This document shows, piece after piece, positions 1 through 6,952 of a stretch of DNA of 14,219 bases (the first letter of the stretch is position 1; every line of letters starts with the position of its first letter). Under the pieces are notes generated by a model. It saw nothing but the letters and a program-made list of their open reading frames with translations, ran no database searches and was not told the DNA's origin. A program made the position numbers and the translations under genes. Source of the stretch: Oscillospiraceae bacterium (GTDB lineage: Bacteria; Bacillota_A; Clostridia; Oscillospirales; WRJC01); the NCBI GenBank assembly GCA_009782405.1, contig WRJC01000071.1, positions 1 through 14,219 of the forward strand. The letters run 5' to 3'.

Positions 1-199
1 CCATATTGGTGAGGGTTATGTAGTTGCCGTAGAGAAACGAAAGTTTTTCGTCGTCGTCTTTGAAATACAGGCTCTCGCGAAGCCCTTTTGGCAGCTGGTC
101 GATAAAACAGAAGATGCATTTATTCTCGCAGCTCTTTTTTTTGCCGGCCATATAGCCTTCGATTGCCCGCAATCTTTCGGATGTTTTCGTCAGTTTCAT
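1..199 (-). CDS. DUF512-family radical SAM protein, N-terminal fragment
   Basis: The reading frame starts at ATG 199-197 and runs off the left edge after 66 codons. It carries a CxxxCxxC cluster at residues 24, 28 and 31, with CIFCFIDQLPKG after it and a YFKDDD..LSFL.GNYITLTN stretch. These are the signature of the DUF512 / TIGR03279 family of putative radical SAM enzymes, where the three cysteines bind a 4Fe-4S cluster that cleaves S-adenosylmethionine. The substrate is unknown. An AGGCGG ribosome binding site lies just upstream. Family members usually carry a PDZ-like domain of about 70 residues before the cysteine cluster. Here only 23 residues precede it, and the upstream in-frame sequence meets a stop near 290, so the PDZ part is missing or encoded elsewhere. 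It lies 73 bases after rpmF and is probably co-transcribed with it. Family assignment is firm; function is not. Confidence 0.85.
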   Translation of the reverse strand, partial: MKLTKTSERLRAIEGYMAGKKKSCENKCIFCFIDQLPKGLRESLYFKDDDEKLSFLYGNYITLTNM

Positions 200-215
200 A
201 AACCGCCTTTTAAAA

Positions 216-262
216 TACAACAAGGGAGAGGGGCTTTTGGCGCCTTTCCCTGCACGATTGTA
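216..262 (-). terminator. Bulged stem-loop between rpmF and the DUF512 gene
   Basis: Read on the minus strand, TACAA, AGGGA and GGC are followed after a short loop by GCC, TCCCT and TTGTA, giving a nested but bulged stem, then TTTTAAAA. It could be a weak terminator or attenuator that lowers expression of the downstream gene relative to rpmF. The bulges and the short T run make it uncertain. Confidence 0.3.
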
Positions 263-272
263 TGCCGGTATT

Positions 273-461
273 TTACTTTTTCTTGTCTTCTATTTTGATG
301 ACTTCTTTTCCGTTGTATTTGCCGCAGGCCTTGCATACCCTGTGGCTCAGCACATATTCCCCGCACGCGCACAGCACATGGCCCGGCATAGCGAGTTTCC
401 ACACGTTGTTGCGCCTCGTGTCGCGCCTCGCCTTGGAGGTTTTGTTTTTTGGCACAGCCAT
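273..461 (-). CDS. rpmF: 50S ribosomal protein L32 (bL32)
   Basis: This gene encodes 62 residues beginning [17 protein letters not shown] and containing two CxxC pairs (CACGEY and CKACGKY), the zinc-ribbon form of bL32. The protein is a small structural component of the large ribosomal subunit. The zinc-binding cysteines are intact, so this is the zinc-dependent paralogue type rather than the cysteine-free one some Firmicutes also carry. ATG 461 is chosen over an upstream in-frame start at 494 because L32 always begins MAVPK and a GGGAG site lies 10 bases before it. The gene has its own sigma-A promoter (506-534) placed immediately after the end of the envelope operon, and precedes the DUF512 gene. 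Identification is near certain. Confidence 0.97.
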   Translation of the reverse strand: MAVPKNKTSKARRDTRRNNVWKLAMPGHVLCACGEYVLSHRVCKACGKYNGKEVIKIEDKKK

Positions 462-505
462 TTCAATTTCACTCCCAACCTTTTGCAATATCATGTCTAA
501 ATGGT

Positions 506-534
506 ATCATACCATAATTCAAGGCTTTTGTCAA
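506..534 (-). promoter_or_regulatory. Sigma-A promoter of rpmF
   Basis: On the minus strand a perfect TTGACA (-35, 529-534) is followed after exactly 17 bases by TATGAT (-10, 506-511), with an upstream TGG giving an extended -10. Predicted transcription starts near 499, leaving a leader of about 38 bases. The -10 lies inside a near-perfect palindrome (ATGGTAT-N-ATACCAT, 501-515). A 15-base core around the -10 also occurs in the promoter at 6522-6550. Confidence 0.85.
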
Positions 535-549
535 CAGTTTTGCGAAAAT

Positions 550-2403
550 TTATTTTCCCTCCGAAAGCAGCTCTATCAGCTCGGCTCCGCTCATCTCGCC
601 CGACACAGTGTAGCGGCAAAGCCCGTACAGGCTCTGGGGCAGCCCTTTGATTATTTCGTTTGCCCCGATTTGCGTGGTGAAGGTCATTTTGAAGCCGTAT
701 TCAAGAAGCAATGCCTCGGCCAGCAGCTCGTGCTTTCCGTAGGGGAAGGCGAACGCGGTCGGGCGATGGCCCATGTTCTGCTCGTACAAAGCGGCAAAAG
801 CCTCGATATCCGCCCGGAGGGCTGCGATATATTCCTGCTCCGATTCGCCATGCAGCCGCAGAATCCCCTGGCGGCAGGAGTCCGGGTCGGGTTCGGCGGG
901 CGGGTACAGGTGCATGTCATATGAGTGGCTGCCGATCTCGAATATGCCGGAAGCGGCCATTTCGCGGGCTTCGTCCCAGCCGAAATACGGCACGTCCAAG
1001 CGGTCGGTGTTTCGGTACCTGTCGGTTCCCATCGAGATGCCTATCGGGCAGACCAGGGCCTTCATGCCGTATTTTGCCAGAATGGGAAAGGCGTATTCGT
1101 AGTTGCTCAGATAACCGTCGTCGAATGTGAGAAGCAGCGCCTTTTCCGGCAGCGGCAGCCCCCTCTCGACGAAATCGAATATCTCGGAGGCCGAAACCGT
1201 GCTGTACCCCGCCTCCGAAAGCGCTTTCAGGTGCTGCTCGAGGCGCTCCGGCGATGTCACGGTGTCAGAACCCGCCGATTCGTCGATGTGGTGGTATGCG
1301 AGTATGTCAAGGGCGGCCGCGTGGCCGGCCTCGGGCGAAACGGACGCCAGCCTGTCCCAGAATCCGCCGTCGTATTCCGCGCTGTTTTCTTTGGTCACGA
1401 AAAACCCGAAATCCTCGGGGATGTACACGGAGCCGTCGCCGTACACCCGCGCCAGCGCCATGTTTCCCAGCGCGTTTCGAATATGCATATAGTCCTGGAA
1501 ATAGCGCGGCTCCATGCTCGCCGAGCCTAAGAAGAAATCCCAAAAATCGCATACCCGGGCGAGTTTGTCGTAAAATATCGCCACCCGGGTCATGTTGAGC
1601 TGCTCGATGAGGTTGAAGTAGGAGGGCATGAAGATGAGCTTGAAGTCGGCGCCCTTTTTTTCGCACAATTCTTTTATTTCCGCTATCCGCCCCACGCACT
1701 CATCTATATACGGGAACTTCGATGCGGGATTATATCTGTTCTCGGGCAAAAATGCGGGCTTGGCCTCGAGATACCGTTCAAGGCCGCCTATTGGCTCGAT
1801 ATCCACCACACGGTCGTCATATGAACCGGTTTTTGCGTCGAATACGTCGAAAAATTTCGGCAGGTAGGCGGCGTGGTTGTTTTTGTAGTCGAGTTTGGCC
1901 ATGCCGTATTTGGGGTTTGCGTACAGATATTTCAGGTAGAACGAGGGCGCGAATTCCCCCGTGATGTTTTGGTGCAGGCTTTCGGTGAGCGAATCGCCGT
2001 ATTTTTTGTAGTTCACCGCATCCATGATCCCCACGCACAAAACGAGGTTTTTCACCTCATAGTTTTCCAGCACATATTTTGCCGCAAGATAGGTTTTTTC
2101 CATGTCGGCGCCGTAGCTGAACAGGTTGAAAAATTTCGCTCCCGTATATTTGTTCAAGGTATCGACCGGAAACGAGCTCGCCCCCGAGGAGCCGATGATG
2201 TACGAATCGTAATTTTGGTGGTTGAGGTTTATGTAGGCGATCTTGGAGGCGGCCGGGTTGTTTGTCATGTTGGAGTCGTACCAGCCGAGAATCGGGTCGC
2301 CGAATACGCCGAAAGGGTCGGTCGCCATATTGAAAAAGGGGATCGACAAAACAACTAAGGCCAAAACTGCAAAAAAGCATATGAGCCAGCTTTTAGGAGA
2401 CAT
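550..2403 (-). CDS. Membrane-anchored DltD-like SGNH protein fused to a NodB-type polysaccharide deacetylase
   Basis: The 617-residue protein has one N-terminal membrane segment (about residues 7-25), so both domains should face outside. Residues about 30-325 look like the DltD/AlgX SGNH-like fold: a GSSG motif at 71-74 supplies the candidate nucleophile serine, and a DxxH pair (D304, H307 in DYMHIRNALGN) is the usual last block. Residues about 365-615 are a carbohydrate esterase 4 / NodB domain: ILAYHHID at 367, TFDDGY at 426-431 (catalytic and metal aspartates), HSYDMH at 493-498 (metal histidines) and FPYGKH near 553. CE4 enzymes remove N- or O-acetyl groups from glycans. It is the last gene of the five-gene operon, 15 bases after the MBOAT gene, with an AAAGGAA ribosome site. 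The likely role is acyl transfer to, and deacetylation of, the same surface polymer. The domain calls are sound; the substrate is unknown. Confidence 0.88.
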   Translation of the reverse strand: MSPKSWLICFFAVLALVVLSIPFFNMATDPFGVFGDPILGWYDSNMTNNPAASKIAYINLNHQNYDSYIIGSSGASSFPVDTLNKYTGAKFFNLFSYGADMEKTYLAAKYVLENYEVKNLVLCVGIMDAVNYKKYGDSLTESLHQNITGEFAPSFYLKYLYANPKYGMAKLDYKNNHAAYLPKFFDVFDAKTGSYDDRVVDIEPIGGLERYLEAKPAFLPENRYNPASKFPYIDECVGRIAEIKELCEKKGADFKLIFMPSYFNLIEQLNMTRVAIFYDKLARVCDFWDFFLGSASMEPRYFQDYMHIRNALGNMALARVYGDGSVYIPEDFGFFVTKENSAEYDGGFWDRLASVSPEAGHAAALDILAYHHIDESAGSDTVTSPERLEQHLKALSEAGYSTVSASEIFDFVERGLPLPEKALLLTFDDGYLSNYEYAFPILAKYGMKALVCPIGISMGTDRYRNTDRLDVPYFGWDEAREMAASGIFEIGSHSYDMHLYPPAEPDPDSCRQGILRLHGESEQEYIAALRADIEAFAALYEQNMGHRPTAFAFPYGKHELLAEALLLEYGFKMTFTTQIGANEIIKGLPQSLYGLCRYTVSGEMSGAELIELLSEGK

Positions 2404-2418
2404 TCAAACAAATTCCTT

Positions 2419-3921
2419 TCAAAATCCCGCGTATACAAACTGCGGGCTTATATACCCGTCCCGGTACGCGCCGAAATACAACAGCGCGAACAGCGCGAAA
2501 ACGATTGCGAGAACCTGCAAAACGGGAGATCTCTTTTCGATGAAATGGCGGACGGGAATGCCCCTCTCCTCGATGATGTCAGAAATGACGAGCACGGCAA
2601 ACGCCCCGGCCATGACGATGTAGTCCTGGGCGCTGAGCCCGAAGTTCATAAAGGCCCCCGCTATGACATGCGAGCTTTTTGGCGATGTGAAGATGTTTTT
2701 TAGCATGATCAGCGCCTCCGAGGTGTTGTTCGCCCTGGTGAGTATCCTGCCCGCGCCCACGATTAAAAGAGTCCGCACAATGCGGAACCCGTGCCAGAAC
2801 TTGCTTTTGTCGCTTACCTTTGCCGCTTTGCGCATTTTGGCGAACAGAGGTTCGGCGAACATCGCCGAGCTCAAAAGCAGCCCGTTCCACAAGCCGAAGA
2901 TTATGTATTTCCAAGCCCCCCCGTGCCATATGCCGATGACAAAAAACACGATGAACGTGGCAAATAACGAAGGGATCATTTTGCCCAGCCTGACCCCGAG
3001 CAGTTTGCGCATCGATCTGCCGAGTTTTCCGAAGCGGCGCGAGAGCGAGAGCGGATAAAACAGATAGTCGCGCATCCAGGAGCCGAGGGTGATGTGCCAC
3101 CTGCGCCAAAAATCCTGCACCGAAACCGCGAACAGCGGCTGCTCGAAGTTTTTGTCGAGCGAAATCCCGAACCCCTCGGCCACTCCGCGCGATATGTCTA
3201 TGCCCCCGGAAAAGTCGCAGTATATCTGTATGCAGTAAAAAGCGGCGGCCGCGGCGGAGACTATGCCCCCGTGGAGTTCCGGCGCCTTGAAAACTCCCTC
3301 GACGATCAAAGCCGCCCTGTCGGCTATGATCATCTTCTTGAACAACCCCCACAAAACAAGCTGTATGCCGTGCCTGTACGAATCCGCGCCTGGCTTTTCG
3401 CCCGAGAAAAGCTGGGGGGCGAGCCTGTCGTAGCGCCCTATCGGCCCCTGGATGATCTGCGGGAAAAACGAGACAAACAGCGCGTATTTGGCTATGTTTT
3501 TTTCCGGCGCGTATTTTTTCCTGTACAAATCGATAACATATCCCGCAGACTGGAAAATATAAAAAGAGATGCCGAGCGGCAAAAGCAGCCCCTTGGAAAA
3601 GCCGCCCAGAAGCGAAGGCAGAAGATTAGCGGCAAAGCCCGCGAACTTGAACACAAAGAGCAGCCCGAACACCGAGAGCAGCGTCGCGGCGAGCAAAACT
3701 TTTTTCAGCGTTTTGTTTTTTTGCCCGTATACGAGCCATCCGCCAAAAAATGTCGCGAGGGTGCATAAAACCAGCCATATGCCCGCCCGCAGGTCGCATA
3801 TGGAGTAAAAAGCGAGGCTGACGGCGAGCAGGACCGCCCAGCGAAATTTTTTCGGGAATGCGGCGTGCAAAATCCAGGCGCCGAAAACAAAACACAAAAA
3901 AGCGGGCGATGTGTAGGTCAT
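2419..3921 (-). CDS. MBOAT-family membrane O-acyltransferase (DltB/AlgI-like)
   Basis: This 500-residue protein is strongly hydrophobic, with many membrane segments. Family blocks are clear: SFYIFQSAGYVIDLYR near 119, FFPQIIQGPIGRY near 152, QIYCDFSGGIDI near 232, DFWRRWHITLG near 270 (H276) and the catalytic-histidine block IGIWHGGAWKY (H333). MBOAT proteins of this group take an acyl group from a cytoplasmic carrier and pass it across the membrane to a surface polymer. At 500 residues it is nearer to AlgI/PatA in length than to classical DltB of about 400. Its ATG overlaps the TGA of the acyl carrier gene (ATGA, 3918-3921), and an AGGAG site lies inside that gene, so the two are translationally coupled. 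The adjoining carrier and ligase make a Dlt-like function most likely; the acyl group is not known. Confidence 0.92.
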   Translation of the reverse strand: MTYTSPAFLCFVFGAWILHAAFPKKFRWAVLLAVSLAFYSICDLRAGIWLVLCTLATFFGGWLVYGQKNKTLKKVLLAATLLSVFGLLFVFKFAGFAANLLPSLLGGFSKGLLLPLGISFYIFQSAGYVIDLYRKKYAPEKNIAKYALFVSFFPQIIQGPIGRYDRLAPQLFSGEKPGADSYRHGIQLVLWGLFKKMIIADRAALIVEGVFKAPELHGGIVSAAAAAFYCIQIYCDFSGGIDISRGVAEGFGISLDKNFEQPLFAVSVQDFWRRWHITLGSWMRDYLFYPLSLSRRFGKLGRSMRKLLGVRLGKMIPSLFATFIVFFVIGIWHGGAWKYIIFGLWNGLLLSSAMFAEPLFAKMRKAAKVSDKSKFWHGFRIVRTLLIVGAGRILTRANNTSEALIMLKNIFTSPKSSHVIAGAFMNFGLSAQDYIVMAGAFAVLVISDIIEERGIPVRHFIEKRSPVLQVLAIVFALFALLYFGAYRDGYISPQFVYAGF

Positions 3922-4142
3922 TTAAGGCGCTCCTGAATGAGAGCGTAGATAGCCCGGGCCGAGTCGAAATTTTCGGGGAGCAGATCCGTGACCCCGATCG
4001 ACACGCCGTAGGCGTCGTTTATCTCCGAGACCACGGCCACGATATCGAACGAATCCAAAATGCCGTCGGTCACCAAAGCGGACTCGGCGGCAAAATCCAC
4101 GTCGGGCCGTATGTCCGCCAACAGTTTCAGTAATTTTTCCAT
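3918..4142 (-). CDS. Acyl carrier protein (DltC-like)
   Basis: The gene encodes 74 residues with the carrier-protein core DGILDSFDIVAVVSEIN. Serine 31 in the LDSFD motif is the expected attachment site for 4'-phosphopantetheine. The length and the acidic, helical character fit DltC and other free-standing carriers. It should be loaded by the adenylating ligase two genes upstream and hand the acyl group to the MBOAT protein encoded next. An AGGA site lies 7 bases before the ATG. The stop overlaps the start of the MBOAT gene by 4 bases, as expected for carrier and transferase made in step. Free-standing fatty-acid ACP is less likely because of the neighbours. Confidence 0.92.
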   Translation of the reverse strand: MEKLLKLLADIRPDVDFAAESALVTDGILDSFDIVAVVSEINDAYGVSIGVTDLLPENFDSARAIYALIQERLK

Positions 4143-4160
4143 AAATATATCCTGCTTTCT

Positions 4161-4937
4161 TTATTTTGTTTTTATCATAACTTCGGATTTCAGCCCGTCC
4201 GGCTTAAAGCCGTGCTTTTGGTACAGCGCGAGCGCGGGAGCGTTTTCATCCGCGACCCAGAGCCGCAAAAGCGATTGCCCATCAGAAGCCGAACGCGCTA
4301 TCCATGAATTTAAAATCGAGCTCCCGATGCCGCGCCCGCGCATATTTTGAGCCACTGCGATATTGCAAAGCGTTCCCACATTGCCGGATTTTTCATACAG
4401 CAGCGCGCCGCACAACGCGCCATTTTGCATCTTTGTGATGATGCGGCCCTCGACCGAAGCCTCGCCAAGCTCGGGCAATGCGGGCAGACAGCCGGTATAG
4501 CGGTCAAAAGAAGCCTCGAACAGCTCGAGGACCGCGCCTATATCCGCTGTATCCTCTTGTGAGGGCGTGCATTTTGCATTTCCCCGCACGCTCAGGCTTA
4601 TCCGCGACCTCGTTAGGGCATGCCCGAATCCGTGGCGGGCTAAAAAAGCCGCAGAGGGCGGCACGGCCCCGCGATATGCGCTCTCGGCCACGATTGGCAA
4701 ATTTTCGCAAAGCTTCGGCGCGATGGCATCCATGTCAAATATCGCATAGTACAACCTGAAAAAACCGCCCGCTTCCGCCAACATAAATATACCCGCCCCG
4801 GAATCCGCGATATGCAAATCCCCGCGCAGGCCATAACCGTAAAGCTTTTCCGGACCACCGAAAAAATTGGATGACGCTCTGTATTTCAATGCCGCCTCGC
4901 GGAATTTGTCTATTTCTTCTTTACCGGCTTTTCGCAT
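4161..4937 (-). CDS. GNAT-family N-acetyltransferase of the envelope operon
   Basis: The protein has 258 residues. The C-terminal half is a typical GNAT domain: NIAVAQNMRGRGIGSSIL at about 192-209 contains the RxxGxG acetyl-CoA pyrophosphate-binding motif (R200, G203, G205), and ENAPALALYQKHGF near 231 is the usual last block. The N-terminal 110 residues lack a visible acetyl-CoA motif but end in a similar FLARHGFG block, which suggests a degenerate first GNAT repeat. The start overlaps the end of the ligase gene by 17 bases, and the carrier gene begins 18 bases after its stop, so it sits inside the pathway. GNAT enzymes acylate amines with acyl-CoA. Here it might acylate the amino group of the activated acid, or acetylate the glycan precursor. 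Which one cannot be read from the sequence. Confidence 0.85.
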   Translation of the reverse strand: MRKAGKEEIDKFREAALKYRASSNFFGGPEKLYGYGLRGDLHIADSGAGIFMLAEAGGFFRLYYAIFDMDAIAPKLCENLPIVAESAYRGAVPPSAAFLARHGFGHALTRSRISLSVRGNAKCTPSQEDTADIGAVLELFEASFDRYTGCLPALPELGEASVEGRIITKMQNGALCGALLYEKSGNVGTLCNIAVAQNMRGRGIGSSILNSWIARSASDGQSLLRLWVADENAPALALYQKHGFKPDGLKSEVMIKTK

Positions 4938-6480
4938 ATTCCCCGTCCCTGTAATTTTGGTTCAAAGTCACCCTGTCGATTTTGCCGTTTTTGGTCATCG
5001 GCATCACCGGAAGCCATATCGCCTCCACCGGGCACATATACGCGGGCAATGCGCCGCGAAGCTTTTGCAGCATTTTGCCGTCGTTTTCGCCGGTGTAAAC
5101 CAGCGCGATGCGCTCCTTTTGGGCATCGTGGATGCACACGGCGGCGCTCACCCCGGAAAGCGACAAAACCGCAGCTTCGATGTCGCCGAGCTCCACCCTG
5201 GCCCCCATGTGCTTGATCTGGCCGTCCCTGCGCGACACGAACACGAGCTCGCCGTAATCGTTGTATCTGGCCAAATCCCCGGTTTTGTATATATATTCCC
5301 GCCACAGCCTGTTTCTGGGGTCGGGCACGAAAACCTCGTCTGTTTTTTCGGGCTCGCCGATATAGCCGAAGGCCACCGCCGTGCCCCTCGCGCAGATCTC
5401 GCCCGTCTCGCCAATGCGCCCCGGGGGTATCTCGGCGTCGTTTTCATCCAAGAGAAAAACCTCCATGTTGCGGCAGGCGGAGCCTATCGGCACCACTTCC
5501 CCTTCGGCGAATTCGCGGTTCACCTCGTAATACGCCGAGTCCACCGTGGCCTCGGTGGGGCCGTAGAGATTTGCATATTTGGCGTTCGGGACATATTTTC
5601 GCCATATGTTCAAATGTTTGGCGTACAGGGTCTCGCCTGCAAACGATACTTTGTTCAAATACATCGGCGCAGAATGCTCAAAAACCCCGGAGGATGCCAG
5701 CATTGAGGCGGCTGAAGTGGCCCAGAGCGCCGAGGTGATTTTGTGAGCGTTCAAAAACTCGACTGCTTTCAGCGGAAACGAAAATATCCCTTTCGGCATT
5801 ATTTTTACCGTTGCCCCGTTTTTTATCCCGGCATATATCTCCTTGACCGAAGCGTCGAAGAAAAACGGGGTTTGGTTGGCGAACACGTCGTCCGGCGAGA
5901 AGCCGAACATATCGGTGAGCCACTCCGCGAGATCGATCACCGCTCTGTGGGGCACGACTATGCCCTTGGGAGTCCCGGTGGATCCGGATGTGAACAGCGC
6001 ATAGGCGGGATCCGTGTCGATGGCGCGGGAAAGCCGGCGTTCGGCCATTTCGAAATCCGGCACCGTCGATTTCGCCTCTGCCAGATCGACGGTGATCCCC
6101 CCCGAAACCTCAAAAACGCACGATTTGAAAATTTCGCGCCAAGGCCCCGCGCCGCCGGAAAAAACCACCCCCGCAGGGTTTAGCAGCCGCGTTATTTCCA
6201 ATATCCGGGCTTTGGGCAAAGCGGAATCCAGCGGCACGTAAAAATTGCCGCTGGAGAGCACCCCCATCATGGCGCATATGTTTTCGTGCGAACGTTCCAC
6301 GGGCACGATGAAAGCCCTCCGCGACGCGCCTCCCGAAGCGCGCGCGATCAAGTTTCCCAAAGCGGCGGAGAGCGCGTGCAGCCCGGCAAACGATATTTCC
6401 CCCTTTTCGTCTGCGAAGGCGGTTTTATCGGGGCGGAGCGCCGCCGAATCGCGCAGGTAACCAAGTAAATTTATTTTCAT
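4921..6480 (-). CDS. Amino-acid-type adenylating ligase (DltA-like, loads the acyl carrier)
   Basis: The 519-residue protein has all core motifs of the ANL / NRPS adenylation family: FTSGSTGTPKG (A3, about 163), FFFDASVKEIY (A4, Asp about 209, the residue that holds the substrate amino group), NLYGPTEATV (A5, about 304), YKTGDLARYN (A7), a hinge and A8 region IKHMGARVELGDIE, and PMTKNGKIDR (A10, Lys about 500). Such enzymes make an acyl-adenylate with ATP and load it on a phosphopantetheine arm. The A4 aspartate favours an amino acid, as D-alanine in DltA, but the substrate is not certain. It has no fused carrier domain; a separate carrier follows in the operon. I prefer ATG 6480 to the in-frame GTG 6489: only a weak GTGAT lies before it, and no classical ribosome site is present for either. 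First gene after the promoter at 6522-6550. Confidence 0.9.
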   Translation of the reverse strand: MKINLLGYLRDSAALRPDKTAFADEKGEISFAGLHALSAALGNLIARASGGASRRAFIVPVERSHENICAMMGVLSSGNFYVPLDSALPKARILEITRLLNPAGVVFSGGAGPWREIFKSCVFEVSGGITVDLAEAKSTVPDFEMAERRLSRAIDTDPAYALFTSGSTGTPKGIVVPHRAVIDLAEWLTDMFGFSPDDVFANQTPFFFDASVKEIYAGIKNGATVKIMPKGIFSFPLKAVEFLNAHKITSALWATSAASMLASSGVFEHSAPMYLNKVSFAGETLYAKHLNIWRKYVPNAKYANLYGPTEATVDSAYYEVNREFAEGEVVPIGSACRNMEVFLLDENDAEIPPGRIGETGEICARGTAVAFGYIGEPEKTDEVFVPDPRNRLWREYIYKTGDLARYNDYGELVFVSRRDGQIKHMGARVELGDIEAAVLSLSGVSAAVCIHDAQKERIALVYTGENDGKMLQKLRGALPAYMCPVEAIWLPVMPMTKNGKIDRVTLNQNYRDGEYAKSR

Positions 6481-6521
6481 ATATATCACGTTTTTTTAAA
6501 AATTTATTGATTATTTGCTAT

Positions 6522-6550
6522 ATCATACCATAATTTTGCCATAATGTCAA
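6522..6550 (-). promoter_or_regulatory. Sigma-A promoter of the envelope acylation operon
   Basis: On the minus strand TTGACA (6545-6550) and TATGAT (6522-6527) are separated by 17 bases, with TGG before the -10. Predicted start is near 6515, leaving a leader of roughly 35 bases. The spacer holds two copies of ATTATGG 11 bases apart. The 15 bases AATTATGGTATGATA are identical to the rpmF promoter core. It lies just after the terminator of the secretion operon. Confidence 0.85.
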
Positions 6551-6587
6551 GGGATTTGGCGAAATCTTTTTTGCTTGGCCAACAAAG

Positions 6588-6614
6588 CGAAAAACCTCAA
6601 AATGAGGTTTTTCG
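6588..6614 (-). terminator. Intrinsic terminator of the type VII secretion operon
   Basis: A perfect 12-bp inverted repeat (CGAAAAACCTCA / TGAGGTTTTTCG) with a 3-base loop lies 24 bases after the stop of the last WXG100 gene. Read on the minus strand the descending arm ends GGTTTTTCG and is followed by a T-rich stretch. The plus strand also has a T-rich tail, so it may act in both directions. It separates the secretion block from the envelope operon promoter. Confidence 0.85.
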
Positions 6615-6637
6615 TTTTGTTTTGGAAGCGGCGGCGT

Positions 6638-6940
6638 TTATTTGAATGCATCTGCGAGCTGTATGTCCGCCTGTTCGGTGTTTTCGTAGTTTATCACGAC
6701 GTTGTTGCGCAAAAACCTGACATATTGGTCGAGTATTTCGTAATATTTCTGGAAATAGCTTTGCGCGAAAGAATTGTATGCATCCTGCGTCGCGCTCGAT
6801 GCCGTGCCTTTCCAATAGCTGGAAAGGCTATCGACGGTAGATTTGCTGGTTTTGAGCAGTTCATTGAGTTCTCTGTTGTCGTTTTCGATTTGCGAAGCGA
6901 TGCCCAAAACTTGTTCGGTGCTCAATACAATTTGCGTCAT
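6638..6940 (-). CDS. WXG100-family protein (EsxA-like, second of the pair)
   Basis: This gene encodes exactly 100 residues, the family's usual length. It is predicted as two helices joined by a turn at Y-WKG (Trp 43), the WXG motif. Near the C-terminus Y85-ENT-E89 fits the YxxxD/E export signal recognised by the type VII ATPase. WXG100 proteins are small secreted helical-hairpin dimers that serve as substrates and co-factors of the secretion machine. The ribosome site AAGGAGGG (6947-6954) overlaps the stop codon of the preceding WXG gene, and 12 bases separate the two, so expression is coupled and a heterodimer is plausible. It is the last gene of the operon, before the terminator at 6588-6614. 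The identification rests on length, motif and neighbours together. Confidence 0.92.
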   Translation of the reverse strand: MTQIVLSTEQVLGIASQIENDNRELNELLKTSKSTVDSLSSYWKGTASSATQDAYNSFAQSYFQKYYEILDQYVRFLRNNVVINYENTEQADIQLADAFK

Positions 6941-6952
6941 TTTTTTCCCTCC

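Noticed and set aside
262..1530. Plus-strand open frames opposite rpmF and the deacetylase
   Set aside because: They are shadows of the conserved minus-strand genes; the proteins show no domain and the starts have no ribosome sites.
3094..3768. Plus-strand open frame opposite the MBOAT gene
   Set aside because: It is very rich in Arg/Glu/Gln, as expected from the reverse strand of a hydrophobic membrane protein, and has no motif.
4867..5706. Open frame of 279 codons on the plus strand antisense to the ligase
   Set aside because: It mirrors the conserved adenylation C-terminal region, has no family motif, and no promoter lies before it.
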